Of a DNA stretch of 54,629 nucleotides, positions 28,740 through 38,522 are shown in pieces (position 1 is the first letter of the stretch; each line of letters begins with the position of its first letter). Source of the DNA: Candidatus Thalassarchaeaceae archaeon (GTDB lineage: Archaea; Thermoplasmatota; Poseidoniia; Poseidoniales; Thalassarchaeaceae); the NCBI GenBank assembly GCA_023700255.1, contig JAJPRD010000008.1:1-54629 (forward strand). The letters are read 5' to 3'. The translations under genes were made by a program, and so were the position numbers. The notes beneath the pieces were generated by a model, which saw only the letters and a list, made by a program, of their open reading frames with translations, searched no databases and was not told where the DNA came from.

Positions 28740-29668
28740 TATTTCACCTTCCTTGGAACTTTAACACCCAGTCCTCTGCATAACAGAGCCATTCTAGTTG
28801 GAACTCCATTGAATGCTTGTTGGAAATATTTTGCATGTTTTGTTGAATCAACACTAGCATGTAATTCATTGACTCTTGGTAGCGGGTGCATGACAATCAT
28901 ATCAGATTTCGCTCCTTCGATATCATTAGCATTTAATTTGTATATTCCTGCAACTTTAGTATATTCTTCTTCATCAGGAAATCTTTCTTTTTGTATCCTT
29001 GTCATATATATGACATCAGCTGAATCTATAGATGACGCCATATCTTCAGTCTCATTAATCTCACCGCCATGATTTTTTAAATCTGAAACAATTTCAGACG
29101 GCATCTTCAGTGATTTAGGGGAAACCAATGTTAGTTTAGCTCCAAACCTCACAAGTGCATGTGACAAGCTATGTGTAGTTCTACCATATCTCAAATCACC
29201 TACCATCATGACATTTAGTCCTTCTAAACTACCATGAGATTCACGTATAGTAAATAAATCAAGCATTGTTTGAGTTGGATGATTTCCGGCGCCATCTCCT
29301 GCATTAAGTATTGGGATATCGACAGCATCAGCGCTATATTGAGCAGCTCCTTGATTTGGATGCCTTATTACAGCAATATCAGAGTACCCATCAACCATCT
29401 GCATAGTGTCATACAGAGTTTCTCCTTTAGCAACAGAAGATCCGATTGAACTTAGGTTCAAAACCTCCCCACCTAATCTTTTCATTGCTGTTTCAAATGA
29501 CATCCTTGTACGTGTTGAATTTTCAAAGAAAAGATTTCCTAAGACTTTTCCCTCAAGCAATGGTAAGTAGATCTCTCCTCTTGCAACAGGTAACAGGATA
29601 TTTGCGTCATCAAGAATTTGTATTATCTCTTCATTACTAAGATCATCCATTGTGATAAGGTCGCCCAT
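28739..29668 (-). CDS. pyrB: Aspartate carbamoyltransferase catalytic subunit
   Basis: 'FFENSTRTRMSFETAMKRLGGEVL', 'LNAGDGAGNHPTQTMLDLFTI', 'VMHPLPRVNEL'. Confidence 0.97.
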   Translation of the reverse strand: MGDLITMDDLSNEEIIQILDDANILLPVARGEIYLPLLEGKVLGNLFFENSTRTRMSFETAMKRLGGEVLNLSSIGSSVAKGETLYDTMQMVDGYSDIAVIRHPNQGAAQYSADAVDIPILNAGDGAGNHPTQTMLDLFTIRESHGSLEGLNVMMVGDLRYGRTTHSLSHALVRFGAKLTLVSPKSLKMPSEIVSDLKNHGGEINETEDMASSIDSADVIYMTRIQKERFPDEEEYTKVAGIYKLNANDIEGAKSDMIVMHPLPRVNELHASVDSTKHAKYFQQAFNGVPTRMALLCRGLGVKVPRKVK

Positions 29669-29784
29669 ACTCTTCCCTCTATTCTACCGTGGGATACGTT
29701 GGTCATATGTATTGCCCTTGAAGCATAACCTTTGATGACCGTATTCCGCTGTCTTGATGAGTGATGAATAATCCCCTATGTCTG

Positions 29785-30774
29785 ATGATAATCAGTCGGA
29801 CGCCTGTTCGTGTCTCTTTCTGTGGCGGAGGAACTGATACAGATTGGTATTCTCAATCATCGGATAATGGAGGGATGGTGACTTCTCTTGCACTTGATAA
29901 GTATATACATGTGACTGTAAATCAACGTTTTGATAATAGGGTTAGAGTATCTTATTCGAAACTAGAAATGGTTGATGATTTTGAAGATCTAGAACATGAG
30001 TTAGTTCGTGAATCTATGCGTATTACTGGCGTTACATCAGGGGTGGAAATCACTACTATCGCAGATATCCCATCTAGAGGGACTGGATTAGGTTCATCTT
30101 CATCGGTGACTGTAGGTTTACTAAACGCTCTTCATTCCTTTGCAGGGAGATCGGTATCTGCATCTCAATTAGCTGCTGAAGCTTGCCGAATAGAAATAGA
30201 TATACTCGGCCAACCTATTGGTAGGCAAGATCAATATGCTGCTTCTTATGGTGGTATTAATACGATAAAATTCTCTAAGGATGGAGATGTTTTAGTAGAA
30301 CCAATCGATATTTCTAACAAAACTCGTTCGAAAATATGCGAAGAATTCACTTTAATTTTCACAGGTCAAACTCGTTCAGCATCTTCAGTTCTTTCTAATT
30401 CTATATCTGAGGGTAAATCTGCTATTGATAATCTCTTGAGAATAAGAGAACAGGCTGATGAGGCTAGAGATTTACTTAATTCAGGAGACACTTACAAACT
30501 GGGTGAACTTCTTAATGAAGCATGGAATATGAAAAGAGGAATTTCTTCATCTGTTAGTAATGATTTTCTGGATCAAATGTATGAGCGAATTATATCTACT
30601 GGTGCAAATGGTGCTAAATTACTCGGTGCAGGAGGCGGTGGATTCTTCTTAGTTCACGCAGATGTTAGTATTCGTCAGAAGTTGAAAACAGAATTTTCAG
30701 CGGAACATAGAATGATTCCTCTAAATATCGATGAAACTGGTTCATGCATAATTCATCACGATTCTCAGAGGTAA
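29785..30774 (+). CDS. GHMP kinase, HddA-like (D-glycero-D-manno-heptose 7-phosphate kinase-like)
   Basis: 'MIISRTPVRVSFCGGGTDTDWYSQ', 'PSRGTGLGSSSSVTVGLLNAL', 'GANGAKLLGAGGGGFFL'. Confidence 0.88.
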   Translation: MIISRTPVRVSFCGGGTDTDWYSQSSDNGGMVTSLALDKYIHVTVNQRFDNRVRVSYSKLEMVDDFEDLEHELVRESMRITGVTSGVEITTIADIPSRGTGLGSSSSVTVGLLNALHSFAGRSVSASQLAAEACRIEIDILGQPIGRQDQYAASYGGINTIKFSKDGDVLVEPIDISNKTRSKICEEFTLIFTGQTRSASSVLSNSISEGKSAIDNLLRIREQADEARDLLNSGDTYKLGELLNEAWNMKRGISSSVSNDFLDQMYERIISTGANGAKLLGAGGGGFFLVHADVSIRQKLKTEFSAEHRMIPLNIDETGSCIIHHDSQR

Positions 30775-30779
30775 GGTAA

Positions 30780-32891
30780 ATGAATAAAACAAAAAGTGGT
30801 TCTCTTTTTCTTGTATTAATAATTTTGATAAGTATCTGCAATGTTTCTGTGACTGCTAATGATGACAATGAGGTCAATGATGATAATTTTTCCTTATCAA
30901 TATCTGGATATTCAAAATTTGTAATTCTTGATGATATTGTAGTTAATTCTCAATTTAACTCCACATGGGAATCATCTATTACTCTCTCTGATCAAATAGG
31001 CACTGATCTCCTTGACAATACAGATTTAGGTTTGCGGGCACAAATAGATATTCATTTAGGTAATTCAGATGGTTTTATTGATTCTGCTGAATCTCATGCA
31101 TTTGATAATTTATTTCACCTAGAACGAAATTGGACAGATTCAGAAGTTGGAGGTTGCTGTATATTTGACTATAATCAACTATATGCCTCCGAAGAAATTA
31201 ATTTGGTAATTACTTCTGTTGTATTGGGTCCAATCGAACTGAGTAATACTACTTGGGGTTGGGATGAATCAGCTAACCTAATAGGGCAAGTAGATAATCG
31301 GATTACAAGAATTTTAGATTTCCCTCGTATTGGTTCTTTAATTGAAGAAGTTCCACTCCGTGTAGTACTCCCATCAGGTTGGGAGTATACTTACAGCGCA
31401 ATGGAAGAGATATTTCATGGCGATCCAGGGAGTTTTGTTATAGATCGTGCGGAAGCAAATGTTGCTAGCAATATCCGAGTGACAATTTCTCCAAATCAAT
31501 CACCTAGTGCCTTGGGTTATCGATCATTGTCAGGTTCAATGATCACTCTTAATTCTTCTACTGATTATTCTGGCAACTGCGAGGATAGTACTTTAGATAC
31601 AAATCAGCAATGGTGGACTTTATCTAATAACGGCACACTTGTTGAAACATATTTTGGTCCATCATTTAGTTTTATAGCCGAAGATTATGATTTTTATGAT
31701 GGAGAGGTTGCAAGTGTAGTTATGCATTGCAAAGACTGGTTTAATTCAACGAGCACTTGGTATGAAAATATTGTAGTAGATTCTATACCTCCCATTTGGG
31801 AATCAATCATTTCATATGAAAATGAATTTGGAGAAACTATTTTACTAGATTCCAACGATGATATGTTTAGTATAAAGTCAGATACTTATGTGTCATTCAG
31901 TATTTCTGCAAGCGACCCCAACTCTCAATTACCTACTGATATCACTATTCTCTCTAATAAAACTCCAAATTACTTGCATGAAAATCAAAATTATCTTAAT
32001 TTCTCAGATATTTTTTATCAAAACGGTGATGTCAATAGTATGGATCTAAATCTATCTGAAAGACATTTATCCAGAAATCCAACTTCTTGGTCAATTAAAT
32101 TATTAGTTTCTGATAATGCAGGTAATCTATTAACTAAAGAATGGGAAATATTAGTTTTAGATGGCAGTGGGCCAACAATTGTACCTGATTTGATTATTAA
32201 TAATATGTCAATTTCTTCTAATAATCTTGCAAGAGAGGGCGAACCAATTACAATTTCTTTACAACAGTCTTTTGATGATTTAGATGCTATTGAAGATACA
32301 CTCTGGTCATTAACAATTGATGGTGAAATTGAATACGAAAATGTTTCTATGCAATTAATCGATAAGAGTTCTCTTGGACCGTTTAGTTCTGGAACTCATA
32401 TATTCAGTATCGATTCTTATGATTCTTCTGGTAATCATCAAAACCTTGCTTTTGGTCTTGCTATATCTCCAAAAATTGGAATTGATATTGAATTATTATC
32501 TAATGCTCATTTAGGGGAATTAGTTGAAGATCAAACAGTAGTATTTCTTGTAACAATGCAAAACAAGGGTGCATCTCCTGCTTCCGGCCAACTTTGTGCC
32601 AATAGTCAATGTGGTCCATTCATTGGTGTACCTGCTGCGAATTCTAATGGTGCTGCTATTTTTAGTACTGAGCTTAATTTAGAATTAACAAATTCTGATC
32701 CAATTGATCTTTATTTCAAGTGGGGTAGTGAAAGTGCAGATACAAACGGTATTCTTCCGGTCAGTTCTGACATAGTAGTAGAACCCTATTGGCAGTCTCC
32801 AATACAAACAGTGTTATTGGTCTTCATTGTATTATCACTTATGGTAATTATTGCCAATCGCCTTTGGGGCGTAGATTCACAAAGGCCTTGA
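30780..32891 (+). CDS. Secreted/surface protein with signal peptide and C-terminal TM anchor
   Basis: N-terminal 'KSGSLFLVLIILISICNVSVTAN', Ig-like segments 'ILVLDGSGPTIVPDLIINN', C-terminal 'IQTVLLVFIVLSLMVIIANRLWG'. Confidence 0.75.
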   Translation: MNKTKSGSLFLVLIILISICNVSVTANDDNEVNDDNFSLSISGYSKFVILDDIVVNSQFNSTWESSITLSDQIGTDLLDNTDLGLRAQIDIHLGNSDGFIDSAESHAFDNLFHLERNWTDSEVGGCCIFDYNQLYASEEINLVITSVVLGPIELSNTTWGWDESANLIGQVDNRITRILDFPRIGSLIEEVPLRVVLPSGWEYTYSAMEEIFHGDPGSFVIDRAEANVASNIRVTISPNQSPSALGYRSLSGSMITLNSSTDYSGNCEDSTLDTNQQWWTLSNNGTLVETYFGPSFSFIAEDYDFYDGEVASVVMHCKDWFNSTSTWYENIVVDSIPPIWESIISYENEFGETILLDSNDDMFSIKSDTYVSFSISASDPNSQLPTDITILSNKTPNYLHENQNYLNFSDIFYQNGDVNSMDLNLSERHLSRNPTSWSIKLLVSDNAGNLLTKEWEILVLDGSGPTIVPDLIINNMSISSNNLAREGEPITISLQQSFDDLDAIEDTLWSLTIDGEIEYENVSMQLIDKSSLGPFSSGTHIFSIDSYDSSGNHQNLAFGLAISPKIGIDIELLSNAHLGELVEDQTVVFLVTMQNKGASPASGQLCANSQCGPFIGVPAANSNGAAIFSTELNLELTNSDPIDLYFKWGSESADTNGILPVSSDIVVEPYWQSPIQTVLLVFIVLSLMVIIANRLWGVDSQRP

Positions 32892-32943
32892 TTTGAAACA
32901 TTTTTCCGCAGAACTCATCAGTCATAACGTGGGGTGAATAATT

Positions 32944-34665
32944 ATGATTCTGTTACCCGACTACCCCGACCTGGTTATTCGTAGCCATAAAATGAGGGTG
33001 GAGAAGATTGCATTGTCAGCAACATTTTTACTTATTATTTCTGCATCCTGGTGGCTACTATCTGCTGTATTTGGGGAACCAGAAGTTCTCCCAAGATTAG
33101 GCCCTATTTCTCTAATTTTCCTATTATCTTTAGTAATAATAGACTTAATTGATTACGGGCCTGTTCAACGTTCTAGAATCGGTGTTATGGGAAATATATC
33201 TTATCCAAGTATGCTGGCTCTTTCAATATCCGATATTGATTTTTCTGATGATTCATTAATATCTGGTATGCTATATTTATTATTGGCAGCATTCTTCTGG
33301 TATATCGCTCATAAAAATCTATCATTAACTTATTCGTCTAAGGTTTGGAGAGGCTTGACAAGTATCTTGGGTCTTATATTCTCATTAGCACTAATGTATT
33401 CTATATCTGCTGACTTCAATGTTTATTTGATAGTGATTATTTGTATAATGGTCACCATGATTCCCGACCTCCTATCCAAGGATGAAAACTATGCGTCTAG
33501 GAAAGAATTTACTAATGCACTTGATAAAGCTGAAGGTGAAGTGCTACTTTTAAGAAGTCAAGGAATATCACTTGAGCAAGCCTCTTCTCTTTTGAAGAAA
33601 GCTCGTGAAGATTGTTGGAATGATCCAATTAGAGGTTTAGAACTAATAGCAGCAGCTCGAGAAGATACTGAAAGGATTCAAGCACTCTCTAAAGATTTAG
33701 ATGATATAAGGAAAGATACAATGCTTTATGTCAAAAAAGCGGAGTCTATAGCTCAGGGGATCCAAGGACCACGTAAATCCTTTGATCTTGGGGAAAGAGA
33801 AGCAGAACATGGTTCATTAAGAGATGCTGAACTTATGTATCGACATTCAAAAACTAAATCTGAAATAGTTATACTCCATTGGCAAAAAGCACTTGATGCT
33901 ATTAATTCTGCAGAGGAATTAATCAGTCATAAGACTGAATTAAATGTTAATTCTTTAATTAATATTATTTCATTAGCCAGAACTTCTCTTGAATCCGAAG
34001 ACCCTTTAGAGGCAATTAAAATTGCCTCCTCTATTTCAGGTCACCTCGATAGTCTCGAATCTACAACTTCTGACGCTAAACAAGCCATAGATGATGCAGA
34101 AAAATCACTTTCTAGCATTGAAGGAAGTATATCAGTCATGACTAAAGAAAGATTAGAAGAATCTAAACTTGCCCTTATTGGAGGCGATTCTTCACTTGCT
34201 AAAGGTTTGGCTACAAGTATTATTAGAGATATTAAACTAACTTCTGAATCTATGCAAAATGTTCAACGAGGACTTCGTCAGAAAAATAAACTAATCGAAA
34301 GTTTTCCTAAAGGTTTATCTGGTGATATTTTCCGTTCAAAACTGAAAGATATTGAAAATAAAGTGACTTCTGATGATTGGCTTGATGCATCAGATATCTT
34401 ATCCGAACTGACGAATGATCTCCAATCCTATGAGAAATCATTATCTGAAGCATTAGAATTGTATTCATTTATTGAAAGTGAATGGAACGATTTACGACGT
34501 AAACTTGACTCAGCTAACATCAAGGTCAATGATGAAATGAGGATAGATGCTGAACAGAATGTATCTCAATGCAAGAAATTTTTAGATGATGGAGACATTG
34601 ATTCTACACTTGTTGCATTGGGTCGAACAGATGAAATAATTGAAAATTTGAGAAGAAGAATATAG
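32944..34665 (+). CDS. Polytopic membrane protein with long cytosolic helical/coiled-coil C-terminus
   Basis: About 5 TMs in the first 160 aa, then heptad-like charged helical sequence to the C-terminus. Confidence 0.7.
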   Translation: MILLPDYPDLVIRSHKMRVEKIALSATFLLIISASWWLLSAVFGEPEVLPRLGPISLIFLLSLVIIDLIDYGPVQRSRIGVMGNISYPSMLALSISDIDFSDDSLISGMLYLLLAAFFWYIAHKNLSLTYSSKVWRGLTSILGLIFSLALMYSISADFNVYLIVIICIMVTMIPDLLSKDENYASRKEFTNALDKAEGEVLLLRSQGISLEQASSLLKKAREDCWNDPIRGLELIAAAREDTERIQALSKDLDDIRKDTMLYVKKAESIAQGIQGPRKSFDLGEREAEHGSLRDAELMYRHSKTKSEIVILHWQKALDAINSAEELISHKTELNVNSLINIISLARTSLESEDPLEAIKIASSISGHLDSLESTTSDAKQAIDDAEKSLSSIEGSISVMTKERLEESKLALIGGDSSLAKGLATSIIRDIKLTSESMQNVQRGLRQKNKLIESFPKGLSGDIFRSKLKDIENKVTSDDWLDASDILSELTNDLQSYEKSLSEALELYSFIESEWNDLRRKLDSANIKVNDEMRIDAEQNVSQCKKFLDDGDIDSTLVALGRTDEIIENLRRRI

Positions 34666-35502
34666 TTATTCATTCTTATTAGTATCAGCACAGTAAGGAC
34701 AGTATGATTCTAATTTATAATCTGATGAACTACATTCTTGCTTAGTCAGTGGTTCTCTACAGGCAAAACACATTGTATATTCAGTTTCATTTAATTCAGT
34801 ATTTACTGCAACTCTTTGATCAAATACAAAGCAGTCTCCCTTCCAATAAGATCCATCAGTTTGTTCAAAGTACCCTAATACCCCTCCTTCTAATTGTTTA
34901 ACATTCTCGAAACCTGCATTCATCATTACTACAGAGGCTTTCTCACAACGAATGCCTCCTGTGCAATACATTACGATCTGCTTTTTTTTATACTCTTCAG
35001 GTAATGCTAAAATAGCATCAGGGAAATCTTTGAACGTTGATAAATTTAAGTCAATAGCATTCTCAAATATTCCTATTTTTGTTTCATAATCGTTTCTTGT
35101 ATCTAAGACTATTACTTCTTCATTTTCATCTAGCATTTGCTTAAATTCCACTGGTTTAATATTAGCCCCAGTGAACTCTCCAGGCCTTACTTCATCTATC
35201 CCAAGTGCGATTATTTCTTTTTTAAGCCTCACAAGCATTCTACGAAATGGTTGATATTCAGTATGACTTATTTTCAAAGGTATTCCTACGAATCTCTCAT
35301 CCGATTCTAAGAATTCTATATATGAATCAATTGATTTTTGTACTCCAGCAAGAAAGAAGTTTATACCATTTGGACTCAAAAGGATAGTTCCTTTAAGTTG
35401 TAATTTTTCACAAATATAGCGAAAAGGTTGTCTTAAATCATCTCGATCATCTAAGTTTACGAAACGATAACCCGCAATATTAACAATATTTTCTGATTGC
35501 AT
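34666..35502 (-). CDS. trhO: TrhO/YceA-type rhodanese, tRNA U34 hydroxylase-like
   Basis: N-terminal 'LKGTILLSPNGINFFLAG', 'VLDTRNDYETKIGIFENAIDLNLSTFKDFP', catalytic 'YCTGGIRCEKASVVMMNAGF', Cys-rich C-terminus. Confidence 0.9.
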   Translation of the reverse strand: MQSENIVNIAGYRFVNLDDRDDLRQPFRYICEKLQLKGTILLSPNGINFFLAGVQKSIDSYIEFLESDERFVGIPLKISHTEYQPFRRMLVRLKKEIIALGIDEVRPGEFTGANIKPVEFKQMLDENEEVIVLDTRNDYETKIGIFENAIDLNLSTFKDFPDAILALPEEYKKKQIVMYCTGGIRCEKASVVMMNAGFENVKQLEGGVLGYFEQTDGSYWKGDCFVFDQRVAVNTELNETEYTMCFACREPLTKQECSSSDYKLESYCPYCADTNKNE

Positions 35503-35514
35503 AATCAGTCCTCA

Positions 35515-37485
35515 TTATTCTTTTGATACCAGTGATAATTTACGACTTTTTGTATTTATTTCGATAGATATATCTGTGATGAATTTTGTCAGAGGTACGC
35601 CATTACTTTGGTCTCCACTACGAGATTCTCCTTTACGATCTATTCGAATTGATACAGTACGTTCAGTTGCTTCATCTTCGCCTAGAATTAACATATATGC
35701 TGGTCGCATTTTCCTATGCATACGAATTTTCTTTCCAATGGTTGCATCTGAGTCATCGACAGAGACTCTGATGCCCGCTTCCTTCAGCATCGAAGCAACC
35801 TCGGATGCATATTCTTTTTGTTTCTCAGAAATCGTAATTACTTGAACTTGAACTGGTGAGAGCCATGTAGGGAAATTACCTGCCCAATGTTCTGTAAGGA
35901 ATGCTACAAATCTTTCATGAGTCGATAATGGTGCTCTATGAATAACAAATACTTCACCATTTTCATCGCCATTTTCGTCTTTATAAGATAATTCGAAACG
36001 TTCCTTTGCAGCAAAGTCAAGTTGAATCGTAGACATTGATTCTTCTCTACCCAAAGCGGTTGTAAATTGAATATCTATTTTTGGGCCATAAAATGCAGCC
36101 TCCCCTATTGCTTCGACGTAAGGTACCTGAAGTTCATCTAATATTTGCCTCAGATGATTTTGTGTTGAAGCCCAATTTTCAGGCTGTTCGATATATTTTT
36201 CCGTATTTTCAGGGTCCCATAATGATAAACGGAAATGATAATTTTCAAATCCAAATGTAGAGTAGTAATCTTGAACCATCTTGATATTGTTAGCAACTTC
36301 TTGACCAACCTGATCCAATGTGCAATAGATATGAGCATCATTCATTGATAGCATTCTGACGCGTAACAATCCTGCTAAAGCACCTGACATTTCATTCCTA
36401 TAGCATGTGCCATATTCGGCGATCCTAAATGGTAATTCTCTATATGATCTTTTTTTATTCCGATAAACTAAATGATGCATAGGGCAATTCATTGCTTTGA
36501 GATAGTAAGTTCCATCATCCATCTCCATAGGGGGGTACATTCCATCAGCATAGTGAGGGAGGTGACCACTGCATTCGAATAACTCCTGTTTTGCAAGAGC
36601 TGGTGTAGTTACTCTCTGGTAACCATAGCTTTCTTCAGTTTTCAATGCATAATTTTCAATTTCTGATTTTAGAATTTGTCCATTTGGTAACCACACTGGT
36701 AAACCTTTTCCGATTAATTCATCGATCATATACAGTTCTAGTTCTTTTCCTATTTTCTTATGATCTCTTTTAGAGGCTTCTTCGATTTGTTTTTGCCTTT
36801 CTTTTAATCCTTCTTTAGTTGCATAGCACATCCCGTAGATACGAGTTAGAGGCTCCCTATTCCTATCTGCACGCCAGTATGCTTGACTTGTACTTGTCAA
36901 CTTAAACCATCTTAGATGAGATGTAGAAGGTACGTGTGGACCTCTACAAAGGTCGACAAAATCACCTTGTCTATATGCTGTAGAACTAATTTCGTTTCCT
37001 ATTTTTTCATCTATTATTTCAATCTTGAATTTATTATCAGCAAACATATCTCTCAAAACATTATTTTCATGTTCTTCACGCACAATCTTAATGTTTTCTC
37101 GGATAAGTTTGTTCATTCTTTTTTCTAATACTTTAAGTTCCGTATCTCCAATAGGGTCCATGTGGAAATCATAGTAGAACCCATGCTCAATTGGAGGGCC
37201 GATAGTTGGTTTGGCATCTGGAAACATCTCGAGAACTACTTGCGCAAGTAAATGTGCACAAGAGTGCCTTAAAATATACAATCCTTCGTCAGATTCGCCC
37301 AAAATTGCTTCGATTTTACAATTTTCATCAAGAGTGAATGACATATCTTTTTGGATACCATTTACGATTGCTGCTACAGCTCCGGATCTATTCCCATAAA
37401 TGTTATCCAGTACTTCTCCAGCAGTAATCCCAGAGACATATTCATGTACGTCTTCATCATTAATTTCAACCTTAATCATTGACAT
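35515..37485 (-). CDS. thrS: Threonyl-tRNA synthetase, bacterial architecture (TGS + editing + catalytic)
   Basis: 'RHSCAHLLAQVVLEMFPDAKPTIGPPIEHGFYYDF' N2 editing domain; 'MNCPMHHLVYRNKKRSYRELPFRIAEYGTCYRNE'; 'VIHRAPLSTHERFVAFL'. Confidence 0.96.
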   Translation of the reverse strand: MSMIKVEINDEDVHEYVSGITAGEVLDNIYGNRSGAVAAIVNGIQKDMSFTLDENCKIEAILGESDEGLYILRHSCAHLLAQVVLEMFPDAKPTIGPPIEHGFYYDFHMDPIGDTELKVLEKRMNKLIRENIKIVREEHENNVLRDMFADNKFKIEIIDEKIGNEISSTAYRQGDFVDLCRGPHVPSTSHLRWFKLTSTSQAYWRADRNREPLTRIYGMCYATKEGLKERQKQIEEASKRDHKKIGKELELYMIDELIGKGLPVWLPNGQILKSEIENYALKTEESYGYQRVTTPALAKQELFECSGHLPHYADGMYPPMEMDDGTYYLKAMNCPMHHLVYRNKKRSYRELPFRIAEYGTCYRNEMSGALAGLLRVRMLSMNDAHIYCTLDQVGQEVANNIKMVQDYYSTFGFENYHFRLSLWDPENTEKYIEQPENWASTQNHLRQILDELQVPYVEAIGEAAFYGPKIDIQFTTALGREESMSTIQLDFAAKERFELSYKDENGDENGEVFVIHRAPLSTHERFVAFLTEHWAGNFPTWLSPVQVQVITISEKQKEYASEVASMLKEAGIRVSVDDSDATIGKKIRMHRKMRPAYMLILGEDEATERTVSIRIDRKGESRSGDQSNGVPLTKFITDISIEINTKSRKLSLVSKE

Positions 37486-37560
37486 ACACTGTGCCTCCGT
37501 TAACTACGCCAACATAACAATGATATGAATGCCTTGCCTATTATGTTACTTGTATAATGC

Positions 37561-38469
37561 TTATTTTAGTACGAATTGAGTTCCAGTAGTGCCATTTACC
37601 ATCCCTTCAATATCTTTTAGAGAACCTATAACTGCTCTCTGTCCTGAACGTTCTACAAAAGAACAAGCAGCTTCTACCTTTGGCCCCATTGACCCTTCAT
37701 CGAATTCATAATTACGAATTTCATCAGGAGTAGTCTTGATAATAATTTTCTCAGATTCAGTCCCCCAATCAAGGTATACTCCATCTGTATCAGTTGCTAA
37801 AATCAGTAAATCTGCATCTAACTCAAAAGCTAATAATGAACTAGCCCGATCTTTATCAATCACGACCTCTACACCTTCCAATTCCCCTTTTTTGTTATAG
37901 ATAGTTGGAATGCCTCCGCCACCTGCACATATTACTACAGTTCCTTTTTCTAAGAGCCAGTGTATAGGTCTTAATTCGAATATTCTATGAGGTATCGGAG
38001 AAGGTACAACTCTTCTCCAATGTTTACCATCTCGTTTAATCTCCCAATTCTTTTCATTTCTTAATTTTTCAGCTTCTTTTTGAGTATATATCGGGCCAAT
38101 GGGTTTTGTAGGATTAAGGAAAGCAGGATCTTCGGGGTCAACTTCTACCATAGTTAAAATTGATGCGATTGGAACACCTATTGGTAATAAATTACCAAGT
38201 TCTTGTTCAATCATATAGCCAATCATACCTTGAGTTTGAGCCCCTAGTATGTCGAGAGGATATTCATCTACTTCTTTGTAAGCCGCAGACTGTAGTGAAA
38301 GTAACCCTACTTGTGGACCATTTCCATGACTAATTACTAATTCATTTTGTTCAACAACTGGTGCTAATGATTTAGTAGCAATTTGTATATTATTTCGTTG
38401 ATTTTCAGCAGTCATTGCCTCGCCTCTTCGAAGTAGAGCATTACCACCCAGTGCAATAACGATACGCAT
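37561..38469 (-). CDS. arcC: Carbamate kinase
   Basis: '[26 protein letters not shown]', '[15 protein letters not shown]', '[36 protein letters not shown]', '[15 protein letters not shown]'. Confidence 0.95.
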   Translation of the reverse strand: MRIVIALGGNALLRRGEAMTAENQRNNIQIATKSLAPVVEQNELVISHGNGPQVGLLSLQSAAYKEVDEYPLDILGAQTQGMIGYMIEQELGNLLPIGVPIASILTMVEVDPEDPAFLNPTKPIGPIYTQKEAEKLRNEKNWEIKRDGKHWRRVVPSPIPHRIFELRPIHWLLEKGTVVICAGGGGIPTIYNKKGELEGVEVVIDKDRASSLLAFELDADLLILATDTDGVYLDWGTESEKIIIKTTPDEIRNYEFDEGSMGPKVEAACSFVERSGQRAVIGSLKDIEGMVNGTTGTQFVLK

Positions 38470-38522
38470 TATGGTGAAGCGTTAGGCTGTATTCATATTA
38501 ACGCGTTCCCTATGGGGTAGTT

